From Stomorhina lunata (lineage: Eukaryota; Arthropoda; Insecta; Diptera; Rhiniidae): a DNA stretch of 64,000 nucleotides. The notes beneath the pieces were generated by a model that saw only the letters and a program-made list of their open reading frames with translations, made no database searches and had not been told where the DNA came from. Within the stretch, counting starts at the first letter, position 1. Each line of letters starts with the position of its first letter. The DNA lies in contig OW121743.1 of the NCBI GenBank assembly GCA_933228675.1, forward strand, positions 53,103,828 through 53,167,827, written 5' to 3'. A program made the translations under genes and the position numbers. Positions 33,706 through 44,769 of this stretch are shown here, one piece after another.

Positions 33706-35066
33706 AAATAAGATCATTTTCGGATTCAGCAGACAAAATTCATCTAAAACTTAATCCAAAAGATCGTTAACAGATGCCCTGGTGGTTCTTAAACCTACGA
33801 CACTTACACATTCAGTCTAGAGCACTACCCAGTAGATCACGGGAACACTCGAATCTTATATTCATACATATATATTTAGACATAAAATGTATACCTTCGT
33901 ACCACTGTGCTCTTATTAAATTAACAACTATAAGATTTTGTACACTACATACATATTTTATTCAACAACTGAAAGGTGTAATACCAAACAGCTCAACAAA
34001 AGTACAAACACAAAATACCTTAAGAAAATAACAACAAATACTTAAAATAAATAACGAAAGCAAAAAAAAGTAAATTAATTGCACTTTTTCTTATATACAT
34101 TCACATATAAGGACTTGACGAGTACTCGTCAAAGTAGTAGTAAAAGTAGTAGCTAGAAGTATGTAGTCGTAAAAGTAGCAATATTTCACTTACCTTGCGT
34201 TCGACGCTTTACAAAAATCCAACGTTGTTGTCGGCTTATCCTTGGGCTACTACTATGTCTTCTCATACATATACCCAGTGATGGTGCAAAGAGGGCGGGG
34301 GGAAGAAGGAAGAAAAACCTTTATATTGGCTTGGTCGAAAGTGTCTTTAGGTTTTTTTTGTTTTGTTTTATAAAATATGTATAAAAACGGTTAAGAACAT
34401 AAATTTTAGTTGGAGGTTTATGTCTACTTATACGCTCTATTTAAATTTTAACAACAGCCACTCTTGGAAAGGAAAAACCAGTAACGCTTTTGATGGTTAC
34501 CCTTAGCAAAGAGACTTTTTGCCCGTGCAGTCGGTTAGTGATGCTCTGCTTAAAATTTCGTATTTTTATTTTAGTGCTTAAGGGTTTTTTTTATGTTACG
34601 TTTTTTATTATTTACTCTTATTATTTTTTTTTTTTGGTACTTGGTACCAGGTTTCTTCTTTATTTTGTGCTCGTTATATATTTTTTTTATTACAAGTTTA
34701 ATTTTTTATTATCAAAGTTTCCCTTAGTTATTGTTGCCCCTGTTCCCTTTTTGAGCTGCTGCTTTTGTTGCTGGTATCGAGCATATCATAACAGGCCAAT
34801 GGTGGTTCGAGCATGTTCGTCTAAACTCTAAAATGAAAGAAAAGATGTTGGTTAGTTTTTTAGTTAAATGTTTTATTTTAAGTTTTTTTTTTAATTTTTT
34901 TCATTTGTTTATTTACTTTTAAGTTTTTTAATTTAGTTTTTATTTTTCATGTAACTTTGATTTGATTTGTTTATAGCTCTGGCAACCAGGGTAATTCCCA
35001 CAGTGGGGTAGTTTTAAAAGTATAGCAAACAAAAAAGTTTGGTGTTTTATTAAACAAAATGATATG
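33706..35066. other. Unique DNA with one candidate exon
   Basis: Less repetitive than its surroundings. A short GC-richer patch at 34190-34320 includes a strong minus-strand splice donor (separate entry). A 113-codon plus frame at 34490-34831 is Phe/Tyr/Leu-rich over poly-T tracts and I do not trust it. Confidence 0.4.
34194..34266 (-). CDS. Candidate first coding exon of an unknown gene
   Basis: On the minus strand an ATG at 34266 opens 24 codons (MRRHSSSPRISRQQRWIFVK...) without a stop up to CGCAAG/GTAAGTG, a near-perfect 5' splice site (donor GT at 34193-34192). The stretch is richer in G+C than its surroundings and Arg/Ser-rich. An upstream overlapping ATG (34270) stops after five codons. 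The gene would extend toward lower coordinates, but no acceptor-linked exon is recognisable, and the peptide matches nothing I know. Confidence 0.25.
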
Positions 35067-35068
35067 TA

Positions 35069-36372
35069 TTGGGTGTTTTTTTTAGAGGTATAGAACTTCG
35101 AATTGAAATAAAACACAAGAAAATCGTTTTAATGTCCATCAATTTGGCTTTATTGGAAGGATAATTTTATGCCATTAATGTTTAAATATGATTTCGGGCA
35201 TGTGGCCGCCGCGGCTGGCTCGAATAAAGCCAATTCTACAGGTCCAATTTTCAACTACTTTTTCGAGCATATGGGGCCGTAAGTTGGCAATAACGCCACG
35301 AATGTTGGCTTCCAAGTCCCCTAACGTTTCTGGTTTGTTGGCGTAGACGAGCGACTTCACATATCCCCAAAGAAAATAATCCAGTGGTGTCAAATCGCAC
35401 GATCTTGGTGGCCAATTGACAGGTCCATTCCGCGAAATTATGCGCTCATCGAATGTTTCCTTCAATAAATCAATTGTGACGTGCGCTGTGTGGCATGTAG
35501 CGCCGTCTTGTTGGAACCACAACTCATCCACATTCATGCCATCCAATTGGGGAACAAAATAGTCGGTTATCATGACTCTATACCGGTCTCCATTTATGGT
35601 AACTGACTCTCCAGCATTATTTCGGAAGAAGTATGGCCCAATGACTCCACCAGCCCATAGAGCACACCAAACAGTCAGTTTTTGTGGATGTAATGACGTC
35701 TCAAGGGTCTCATGTGGATTCTCTTCACTCCAAATGCGGCAATTTTGCTTGTTGACGTAGCCATTCAACCAAAAATGAGCCTCATCACTGAACAAAATTT
35801 TGCGATGAAAATCAGCATCGAGATCAATCTCATTTTCGGCCCATACACCAAAATCACGACGCATTGCATGGTCTCGCGGCTTTAATTCTTGCACAAGCTG
35901 GATCTTGTAAGGTCGCAAGCCAAGATCTTTGCGCAAAATCTTCCATAAAGTTGATGGACAAAGCTCCAATTGCTGTGCACGGTGGCGAATCGATTCATTC
36001 GGGTCCTCTTCAACACTTTGCTCTACAGCGGCAATTGTTTCTTCGGTGCGCACTGTTCGACGTCGCTGCGGATGCGTATTATCACATAGAGTAAACGTAG
36101 TGCGAAAACGATTCATGGTTAACCGAATTAATTGCTCTGATGGACGATTATGTCGACCATAAAATGGACGGAGCTTGCGGTAAACTTGGCGAACTGAACC
36201 ATTATTTTCGAAATAAATTTGCACGATTTGCAAGCGTTGTTCTTTTGTGAACCTGTTCATGATGAAATGGCAAACCAAACTAAATATTAATCACTTGACA
36301 GCTGACAAAATGGCCGCCAGTTAAAAAAGTGATGCCAACTTAAAGTTCTATACCTCAATAAAAAACACCCGA
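35069..36372 (-). mobile_element. Complete DD41D mariner element
   Basis: Inverted ends TTGGGTGTTTTTTTTAGAGG and, from the right, TCGGGTGTTTTTTATTGAGG, each continuing into GTATAGAACTT, enclose 1304 bp. TA lies on both sides (35067-35068 and 36373-36374). The single intact transposase frame fills most of the element. Intact ends, TA duplication and open frame suggest recent activity. Confidence 0.92.
35175..36278 (-). CDS. Mariner DD41D (rosa-type) transposase, intact
   Basis: A DNA-cutting and joining enzyme of the IS630-Tc1-mariner superfamily, expected to bind the terminal repeats and move the element into TA sites in the nucleus. 367 codons from the first ATG. The second Met (residue 7, position 36260) begins MNRFTKEQRLQIVQIYFE, the conserved N-terminus, so it is the more likely start. 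Residues ~8-60 and ~75-135 form the DNA-binding helix-turn-helix region (SIRHRAQQLELCPSTLWKIL). The catalytic triad is visible: Asp165 (LFSDEAHFWLNG), Asp258 (WFQQDGATCHTA) and Asp300 (DLTPLDYFLWGY). There are 41 residues between the last two, hence DD41D. No stop, frameshift or catalytic loss is seen. Two relatives in the window (11598-12284, 16965-18060) are dead. Confidence 0.95.
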   Translation of the reverse strand: MVCHFIMNRFTKEQRLQIVQIYFENNGSVRQVYRKLRPFYGRHNRPSEQLIRLTMNRFRTTFTLCDNTHPQRRRTVRTEETIAAVEQSVEEDPNESIRHRAQQLELCPSTLWKILRKDLGLRPYKIQLVQELKPRDHAMRRDFGVWAENEIDLDADFHRKILFSDEAHFWLNGYVNKQNCRIWSEENPHETLETSLHPQKLTVWCALWAGGVIGPYFFRNNAGESVTINGDRYRVMITDYFVPQLDGMNVDELWFQQDGATCHTAHVTIDLLKETFDERIISRNGPVNWPPRSCDLTPLDYFLWGYVKSLVYANKPETLGDLEANIRGVIANLRPHMLEKVVENWTCRIGFIRASRGGHMPEIIFKH

Positions 36373-36374
36373 TA

Positions 36375-37085
36375 TTAAGAATGCAGAAAGATATGCTATA
36401 CAACTTTTCCAATGGGTTTACAGAATCGTAAAACTGTTGATTTGGAACTTGTTTTACAAAAGTAGTAAAATGACTTTCGGACTAAATAGGAATTATATAA
36501 TAACACAGGTTAACTAACAAAATTAACATCAAGTAATTGTGTTATTGTCCCCTAAGTACAAAAGTTTTTAGTTCTTTAACGTTTCTTTTAAGATTTTTCT
36601 AAAATTTGGAGGTTGTCCTACTAAGTTTACTATATATTCCAAAGGCTTTGTCCAATTTTATTATAAAATACATAAATAGATTAAGAACAAAATAGATCTA
36701 AAGACGTGTGAACATCAGTTTTTTATGTGATTAACTGTTTTGGAGTTATTCACATTACAAATTCAGAAAAATTTGACTTTTTTTTATTTATAAAAAATCA
36801 CCAAAAAAAAAAAACGCAAACAAAAATTTTGTGATCTAGTGTAATAGTTTTTTTTTTGCCTTTTATTTTTTTGACCAAACATAAGAAGTGCAAACATAAT
36901 TTTGTGTTTTACGGTTTTAGAGCAAAATCAAAATAATTTTATATTTTTTTAATTCATAAATTTAAACCAAAAAGTTGAATTTTGTGAATTTTATTGTGTA
37001 ACAGATATATCTTGCCTTTTATTTTTTTGACCAAAAATAGCAATTATTTTTGCCTTTTATTTTTTCGAGCAAAGTCTGCCCGATA
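36375..37085. other. A/T-rich DNA between mariner and minisatellite
   Basis: No gene. Near 36840-37075 the strings TTGCCTTTTATTTTTTTGACC and TTTTTTCGAGCAAA recall the hairpin repeats of the CAGGGACCG elements, so a fragment of one may lie here. Confidence 0.4.
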
Positions 37086-40000
37086 TATTTGCTTTTTATA
37101 TTCTTAAGCATTTTTAGTATACAGAAAAACTTTGATAAAATTTTTCTTATATAGAAAAACTTTGAAGAAATTTTTCTTATACAGAAAAATGTTTATGAAA
37201 TTTTTCTTATACAGACAAATTTTTTTTCAAATTTTTCTTATAGAAAATATTTTATGAAATTTTAAGAAAACCTTTTTTATCTAAAATTGTTGATGAAATT
37301 ATTCTTTAGGAATTTTTTTTACAAAAAAATTTTTGCTTATGGAAAAATTTTCTATAGGTAAATTTTCTTATAAAGAAATTTTTTAGGGAATTTTTCTTAT
37401 AAAAAATTTTTATAAAAATTTTCTTATAGAAATACTTTTAGGGAATTTTTCTTATAGAAAATCTTTAAGGAAACTTTTCTTATAGAAACATTTTTACGAA
37501 ATTGTTCTTATAGAAACATTTTTATGAAATTTTTGTAGAAAAATGTTTACGAAATTTTGAAGAAATTTTTTTTATACAAAGATTTTTAAATTTTTTCTTA
37601 TAGGAAACTTTTGATGAAATTTTTCTTATAGAAAAATTTGTAGGAAATTTTTCTTACAGAACAATTTTTAGGAAATTTTTCTTATAGAAAAATTTTGATT
37701 TTTTTTATAAAAAATGTTGATAAAATTTTTCTTATAGAAACACGTTTTTATGAACATTTTTGTATATAGAAAAATGTTAAGGAAAATTTTCTTATACCAA
37801 AATATTTTTATGAAATTTTTTTTATACAGAAAAAAATTGTAGAAAATTTTTCTGCTACAGAAACATTTTAGAGGAAATTTACGAAAATTTCTAATATAGA
37901 AAAATTTTTATGAAATTTTTCTTACACAGAAAATGTTTCTTGAGATTATTCTAAATAATGTAGATTTTTTTTTTAAATTTTCTTAAATTTCTTATGAAAT
38001 TTTTCTTATAGAATTTGATCAAATTTTTCTTTAAGAATAATTTTGATAAAAGTTTTCTTAAGAAAAATGTTTATGAAATTTTTCTTATAGAAAAATTTTT
38101 ATGAAATTTTTCTTATAGAAAAATTTTAATGAAATTTTTTCTTAACAAAAGATTTTTTGGAAATTTTTCTTGACGACAAATTTTAATTAAATTTTTCTTG
38201 TAAAAACATTTTTATGAAATTTTTTTATAAAAAAAAATTCTTTTTTAATTTAGCAAAATTTTTATAAAATTTTTCTTAAAGATAAATTTTGATGAAATTG
38301 TTCTTATAGAAAAATATTGACGCAATTATTCTTATAGAAACATTTTTTTATAGAAAAATTTGTATTCAATTTTTCTTATAGAAACATTTTCATGAAATTT
38401 TTTCTTATGGAAAAATTTTGATGAAATTTTTTTCATAGAAACATTTTCATGAAATTTTTCTTTCAAAAATATTTTCAAGAAATTTTTCTATTAGAAAAAA
38501 TTTTATGAAATTTTTCTTATAGAAAAATTTTAATGAAATTTTTTCTTAACAAAAGATTTTTTGGAAATTTTTCTTGACGACAAATTTTAATTAAATTTTT
38601 CTTGTAAAAACATTTTTATGAAATTTTTTTATAAAAAAAAATTCTTTTTTAATTTAGCAAAATTTTTATAAAATTTTTCTTAAAGATAAATTTTGATGAA
38701 ATTGTTCTTATAGAAAAATATTGACGCAATTATTCTTATAGAAACATTTTTTTATAGAAAAATTTGTATTCAATTTTTCTTATAGAAACATTTTCATGAA
38801 ATTTTTTCTTATGGAAAAATTTTGATGAAATTTTTTTCATAGAAACATTTTCATGAAATTTTTCTTTCAAAAATATTTTCAAGAAATTTTTCTATTAGAA
38901 AAAATTTTATGAAATTTTTCTTATAGAAAATTTTTAATGAAATTTTTCTTATGGAAAAATTTTATTGACATTTTATCTTAACGAAAGCTTTTTTTGGAAA
39001 TTTTTCTTGTAGGTAAATTTTAATAAAATTTTTCTTGTAGAAACATTTTTACGAAATTTTTTTTTATAGAAAAATTTTTCCTATAAAAAAAATTTTTAAT
39101 GAAAGTTAACTTATAGAAAAATTTTAATGAATTTTTTTAGAAATGTGTTCTTATGAAAAAATTTTTAGGAAATTTTTCTTTTCAAAAAAATTTTATGAAA
39201 TTTTTGTTATAGAAATATTTTTATAAAATTTTTCATAAAAAAAATTAGGAAATTTTTCGGATACATTAAAATTTTAAGGAAATTTTTCTTAAACAGAAAA
39301 TTTTTTTTGAAATTTTTCTAATAGAAATATTTTGATAAAATTTTTCTTACAGAAAAATTTTAATGAAATTTTCTTATATAGACATTTTTAGGATATTTTT
39401 CTTACAGAAAAACATTCGAAAAATTTCATAAAAATTGTTCTTATATGACAACTTTTTTTCAATTTTCTTACACAAACATTTTTATATCATTTTTTTTTGT
39501 AGAAAAATTTGTATAACAATTTTTTATAGAAAAATTTTAAGAAAATTTTTATTATATGGAAAAATTTTAAGAAAATTTTTTTTATATGGAAAAATTTTTA
39601 CAAAATTTTTCTCATAAAAAAAAACATTAAAAATTTTTATATAAAATTTTTGATAAAATTTTCTTAAAGAAAATTTTTTTCTTATTGAAAAATTTGTATG
39701 AAGTTTTTTATATAGAAAAATTTTTAAGAAATTGTTTTTATACAGAAAAATTTAAAGAAAATTTTCCTATTACAAAAAAATTTTAGGAAATTTTTCTTCT
39801 ACAGAAAAATTTGTTTCGAAAGTTTTCTTAAATACAAAAATGTTTATGTGTTTTCTCAAAGACAAATATTTTTATGAAATTATTCTTATATAGAACAATT
39901 TCCATGAAGTCTTTCATATACAAAAACAAAAATTTGATGAAGTTTTTCTTATATAGAAAATTTTGTATGATATAAGAAAAAATTTTATAAAATTTTTTCT

Positions 40001-40130
40001 ATATAAGAAAATTTTTATGGAATTTTTCTTATAGACAAATTTTGGTGAAATTTTTCTTAAAGAAAAATTGTAGTAAAGTTTTTCTGATAAAAAAGTCCAA
40101 TAAAAATTTTTATATGAAAATTTCTTTTTA
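37086..40130. repeat. Degenerate ~28-30-bp minisatellite (GAAATTTTTCTTATAGAAAA)
   Basis: Roughly a hundred diverged units of about 28-30 bp based on GAAATTTTTCTTATAGAAAAATTTTTAT. Contains a ~404-bp internal duplication (38100-38930). Frames through it are repeat artefacts. Confidence 0.85.
38100..38930 (+). repeat. 404-bp tandem segmental duplication inside the array
   Basis: The distinctive string CTTAACAAAAGATTTTTTGG occurs at 38141 and again at 38545. The sequence between and after it (GACGACAAATTTTAATT, TTGACGCAATTATTC, TTCAAGAAATTTTTC) repeats in the same order with almost no differences, much younger than the surrounding units. Confidence 0.92.
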
Positions 40131-41010
40131 AATGCATCAAAATTGATATTTTTGTCGAGCTGGTCTAATGTTTATAAACTAGAATAGCCAAGCCAACCAA
40201 AATAATAATAGCATAATAAAACAGTAGAGACCACCAAGACCTTAAGCCTCTTTTAATAAACAATTAAATTTATATTGTTTGCTGCTTTAGAGAAGATAAC
40301 TAAGTCACTTAAAAGAATCAATTCATCAGAATCATTTTGTCAACAAAATGTAATAATATCGGTTGAGAAATTTGATAGTTTTTATAACCTTTAAGTAAAA
40401 TTTTTTGAAGATTTTTCTATTAAAATTAAGATTTAACAAATTTTGTTTATTTAAAAAAAATGTCACAAAGTGTCTAAACCTCTCGAGAGTGTCTACAAAA
40501 GCGAAACCACTAGAGCTCTGATTACATACGAACACTAAAATTATACTTTGGCATCATGATACCAGCTTTAACAAATTTTACTCCTTTAGTTACCTTAAAT
40601 AAACCTATTACATACATATTTTCGTGACTTCAAAGAATACAAATTGAAAAAAAAGCATTTGCTAGATATAAATATGAACATTATATTACGATGTCATAAC
40701 ATAACACAAGTCAAATGAACAAGATAATGAAAAAGAAAAGACAAAAGATACTCGAAAGTCATGACTACGAAATGAAAATAAAACAAACAAAAGTCAAAGC
40801 ATAAGGTACATAGTCAACTTTCTCTAGTATTTTGCTACCTTTTTACTCCTGTCATTCAACAGCGACAGACAGACTGACATACAAAAAATGCCAAAAGGCT
40901 TTGGCTAACAAATATTTTATGTTATAAGAACCTGGTTAAAGTTAAGTTTTCAAATGAAATAAGAAAAGTTTTATTTTTTGAGCTGAAAGGAAAAAATATT
41001 AATAATGAAA
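40131..41010. other. Unique spacer between arrays
   Basis: Non-repetitive A/T-rich DNA with somewhat higher complexity (e.g. CTCGAGAGTGTCTACAAAAG near 40482). No gene recognised. Confidence 0.45.
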
Positions 41011-43640
41011 ATTTTTAAAGTCTTTTTGGATATTAAAATTTTTTTTTAGAAAAATTTACAATATCGAATTTTTTCTATAGAAAATTTACGATATTAAATT
41101 TTTCTATAGAAAAATTAACGATATTAAAATTTTTCTTTAGAAAATTATTATCTAAAATTTTTCTATTTAAAAATTTACGAGATTAAACTTTTTTCATAGA
41201 AAAATTTATGATATTAAATTTTTTCTATCGAAAAATTTACAATATTAAAATATTTCTATAGAAAAATTAATGATATTAAAATATTTCATTAGAAAATTTA
41301 CAATATTAAATTTTGTCCATAGAAAAGTTTACGATATTACAATTTTTCTATAGAAAAATTTACGATATTAAATTTTTTCTATAGAAAAATTTACGATATT
41401 AAATTTTTTCTGTAGAAAAATTTTCGATATTAAATTTTTTCTATAGAAAAATTTTCCATATTAAATTTTTTCTATAGAAAAATTTTCCATATTAAATTTT
41501 TTCTATAAAAAAATTTACGATATTAAATTTTTTCTATAGAAAAATTTACGATATTAAAATTTATTCTATAGAAAAATTTACAATGCCAAATTTTTTTTAT
41601 AGAAAAATTTACGATACTAAAATTTTTCTGAAGAAAAATTTACGATATTAAATTTTGTCTATAGAAATTTTACCATATTAATTTTTTTCTATAGAAAAAT
41701 TTACGATATTAAAATTTTTCTATAGAAAAGTTTACGATATTAAAATTTTTCTATAGAAAAATATACGATATTAAAACTTTTCTATAGAAAAACTTACGAT
41801 ATTAAAACTTTTCTATTGTAAAATTTACGATACCAAATTTTTTCTATACTCGTAGAAAAATTTACGATATTAAAATTCTTCTAAAGAAAAATTTACGATT
41901 CTAAAATTCTTCTATAGAAAAATTTATGATATCAAATGTTTTCTATAGAAAATTTAACGATATTAAAATAATCTATGGAAACATTTACGATATTAAAATT
42001 CTTCTATAGAAAATATTTACGATATTAAAATTTTTTTATAGAAAAATTTGCGATAATAAAATTTTTCTGTAGAAAAATTTACGATATTAGATTTTTTCTA
42101 TAAAAAAATTTGTGATATTAAAATTGTCTATGGAAATATTTACGATATTGAAATTCTTCAATAGAAAAATTAACGATATTAAAACTTTTCTTTGGAAAAA
42201 TTTATGATATTAAAATTTTTCTATGAAAAAATTTATGATATTAAAATTCTTCTATAGAAAAATTTACGATATTAAAATTTTTCTAAAGAAACATTTGCGA
42301 TATTAAATTTTTTTTATAGAAAAATTTACGATATTAAATTTTTTCTATAGAAATATTAACGATATTAAAATTTTTCTATGGAAACATTTACGATATTAAA
42401 ATTGCTCTATAGGAAATATTTACGATATTAAAATTTTTCTATAGAAAAATTGAACATAGTAAAATTTTTTATGAAAAAATTTACGATATTAAAACTCTTC
42501 TATAGAAAAATTAACGATATTAAAATTTTTCTATAGAAAAACTTACGATACTGAAATTCTTCTATAGAAAAATTGATGATATTAAAATTTTTCTATAGAA
42601 AAATTTGCAATATTAAATTTTTCTATAGAAAAATTTACGTTAAAAAATTTTTTCTATATAAAAATTAACGATATTAAAATTTTTTTATGGCAACATTTAC
42701 GATATTAAAATTTTTTTTATGAAAACATTTACGATATTGAAATTCTTCTATAGAAAAAATTTACGATATTGAAATTTTTCTATAGAAAAACTTAAGATAG
42801 TAAAATTTTTCTATAGAAAAATTTAAGATAGTCAAATTTTTTATAAAAAAATTTACGATATTAAAATTCTTCTATATTAAAATTCTTCTATAGAAAAATT
42901 TACGATATTAAATTTTTTCTATAGAAAACTTAACGATAACGATACGAAATTAAAATTTTAAAAACTTTTTCTTTTTTTCTATGGAAAAATATACGATATT
43001 AAAATTTTTTACATAAAAAAATTTACGATATTAAAATTCTTCTATAGAAAAATTTACGATACTAAAATTCTTCTATAGAAAAATTAACGATATTAAATTT
43101 TGTCTATAGAAAAATTTACGACATTAAATTTTGTCTATAGAAAAATTTACGATATTAAATTTTATCTATAGAAAAATTTACGATATTAAATTTTGTCTAT
43201 AGAAAAATTTACGATATTAAATTTTGTCTATAGAAAAATTTACGATATTAAATTTTTTCTATAGAAAAATTTACGATATTAAATTTTTTGTATAGAAAAA
43301 TGTTCGATATTAAATTTTTTCTATAGAAAAATTTACGATATTAAATTTTTTCTATAGGAAAATTTACGATATTAAATTTTTTCTATAGAAAAATTTACGA
43401 TACCAAATTTTTTCTATAGAAAAATTTACGATATGAAATTTTTTCTATAGAAAAATTAACGATATTAAAATTTTTCTATGTAAAAATTTACGATATTAAA
43501 ATTCTTCTATAAAAAAATTTACGATATTAAAATTTTTCTATAAAAAATTTACGATATTAAAATTTTTCTATAGAAAAATGTACGATATCAAAATTTTTCT
43601 TTAAAAAAATTTACGATATTACATTTTTTCTTATAAAAAA
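41011..43640. repeat. ~31-bp minisatellite (TTTACGATATTAAAATTTTT)
   Basis: About 85 units of ~30-31 bp (AAATTTACGATATT, AAATTTTTTCTATAGAA). Most homogeneous at 43090-43450, where TTTGTCTATAGAAAA units recur almost unchanged. Older units on the left have more indels. Confidence 0.9.
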
Positions 43641-44243
43641 TTTAATATCTTATATTTTGCAATTACAATTTCTTTAAAAATGTTCTTTCATTTTCCCTTG
43701 TATGCATTTAACAACCACAAGATTACCCATATAAAAACATTTATATAATCCATTGTGTACGTATGTGTATGTATGTGAATTTACATTAATTCTCAGTTGT
43801 ATTTACATATGTATGTGTATGTAATTAAATGTTTCCCCCTCCAGTTTTTCAATAAGAATTGTTATAAAATATAATTGCTTTCACTTATACTTTCCTCAAG
43901 ACATTTTATGGCTTATTTTATATTATTTCTTCCATTTTTCCATTTTTCTTATAACATTTTAGATTTAAGCTTGTCTACAATTTGTAGGACTTTGCCCTTT
44001 TGTTTCTTGGGGCTTAAAGAAGACTTAAAGAAAACAGCCAACATCAACAAATAACTACAAAAGTTTAGATGTAATTGCCATTAAAATATCCATTTAAAAG
44101 CCTTTTTATCATAAATAGTTTTGAAGGGCAAGAGAAAATGAGGGAAATCAAGAAAATGAGCAATAGACAATAATAAACAAAGAAAAATTATATGGAAAAT
44201 ATTGGAAGATTTAGCATTAATAGAGATAGATTGGTCGCTTTTG
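43641..44243. other. Unique spacer between arrays
   Basis: Contains GTATGTGTATGTATGTG-type low complexity near 43755-43825 and otherwise unique A/T-rich DNA. No gene recognised. Confidence 0.45.
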
Positions 44244-44723
44244 CTTAAAGAAAAATATGAAATTTTTCTTAAAGAAAAATATGAAATTTTTCTTAAAGAA
44301 AAATATGAAATTTTTCTTAAAGAAAAATATGAAATTTTTCTTAAAGAAAAATATGAAATTTTTCTTAAAGAAAAATATGAAATTTTTCTTAAAGAAAAAT
44401 ATGAAATTTTTCTTAAAGAAAAATATGAAATTTTTCTTAAAGAAAAATATGAAATTTTTCTTAAAGAAAAATATGAAATTTTTCTTAAAGAAAAATATGA
44501 AATTTTTCTTAAAGAAAAATATGAAATTTTTCTTAAAGAAAAATATGAAATTTTTCTTAAAGAAAAATATGAAATTTTTCTTAAAGAAAAATATGAAATT
44601 TTTCTTAAAGAAAAATATGAAATTTTTCTTAAAGAAAAATATGAAATTTTTCTTAAAGAAAAATATGAAATTTTTCTTAAAGAAAAATATGAAATTTTTC
44701 TTAATGAAAAATATGAAATTTTT
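44244..44723. repeat. 24-bp minisatellite, 20 copies
   Basis: Twenty units of 24 bp (CTTAAAGAAAAATATGAAAT, then TTTT), 19 of them identical and the last with one change (AATGAA). Because 24 is a multiple of 3 and the unit has no stop in several frames, long periodic frames appear on both strands (an eight-residue LKEKYEIF repeat on the plus strand). I regard these as by-products of the repeat. Confidence 0.97.
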
Positions 44724-44769
44724 CAAAATCGAAAAACGATTATATCTAAGTTTAGCGATATCTAATTCA

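Noticed and set aside
34490..34831. 113-residue hydrophobic protein
   Set aside because: Phe/Tyr/Leu-rich because it reads poly-T tracts; no signal peptide logic or homology.
34996..35003. Another CACAGTGG Transib-like end
   Set aside because: Only the octamer matches; the following sequence does not resemble the other ends and no mirrored partner was found.
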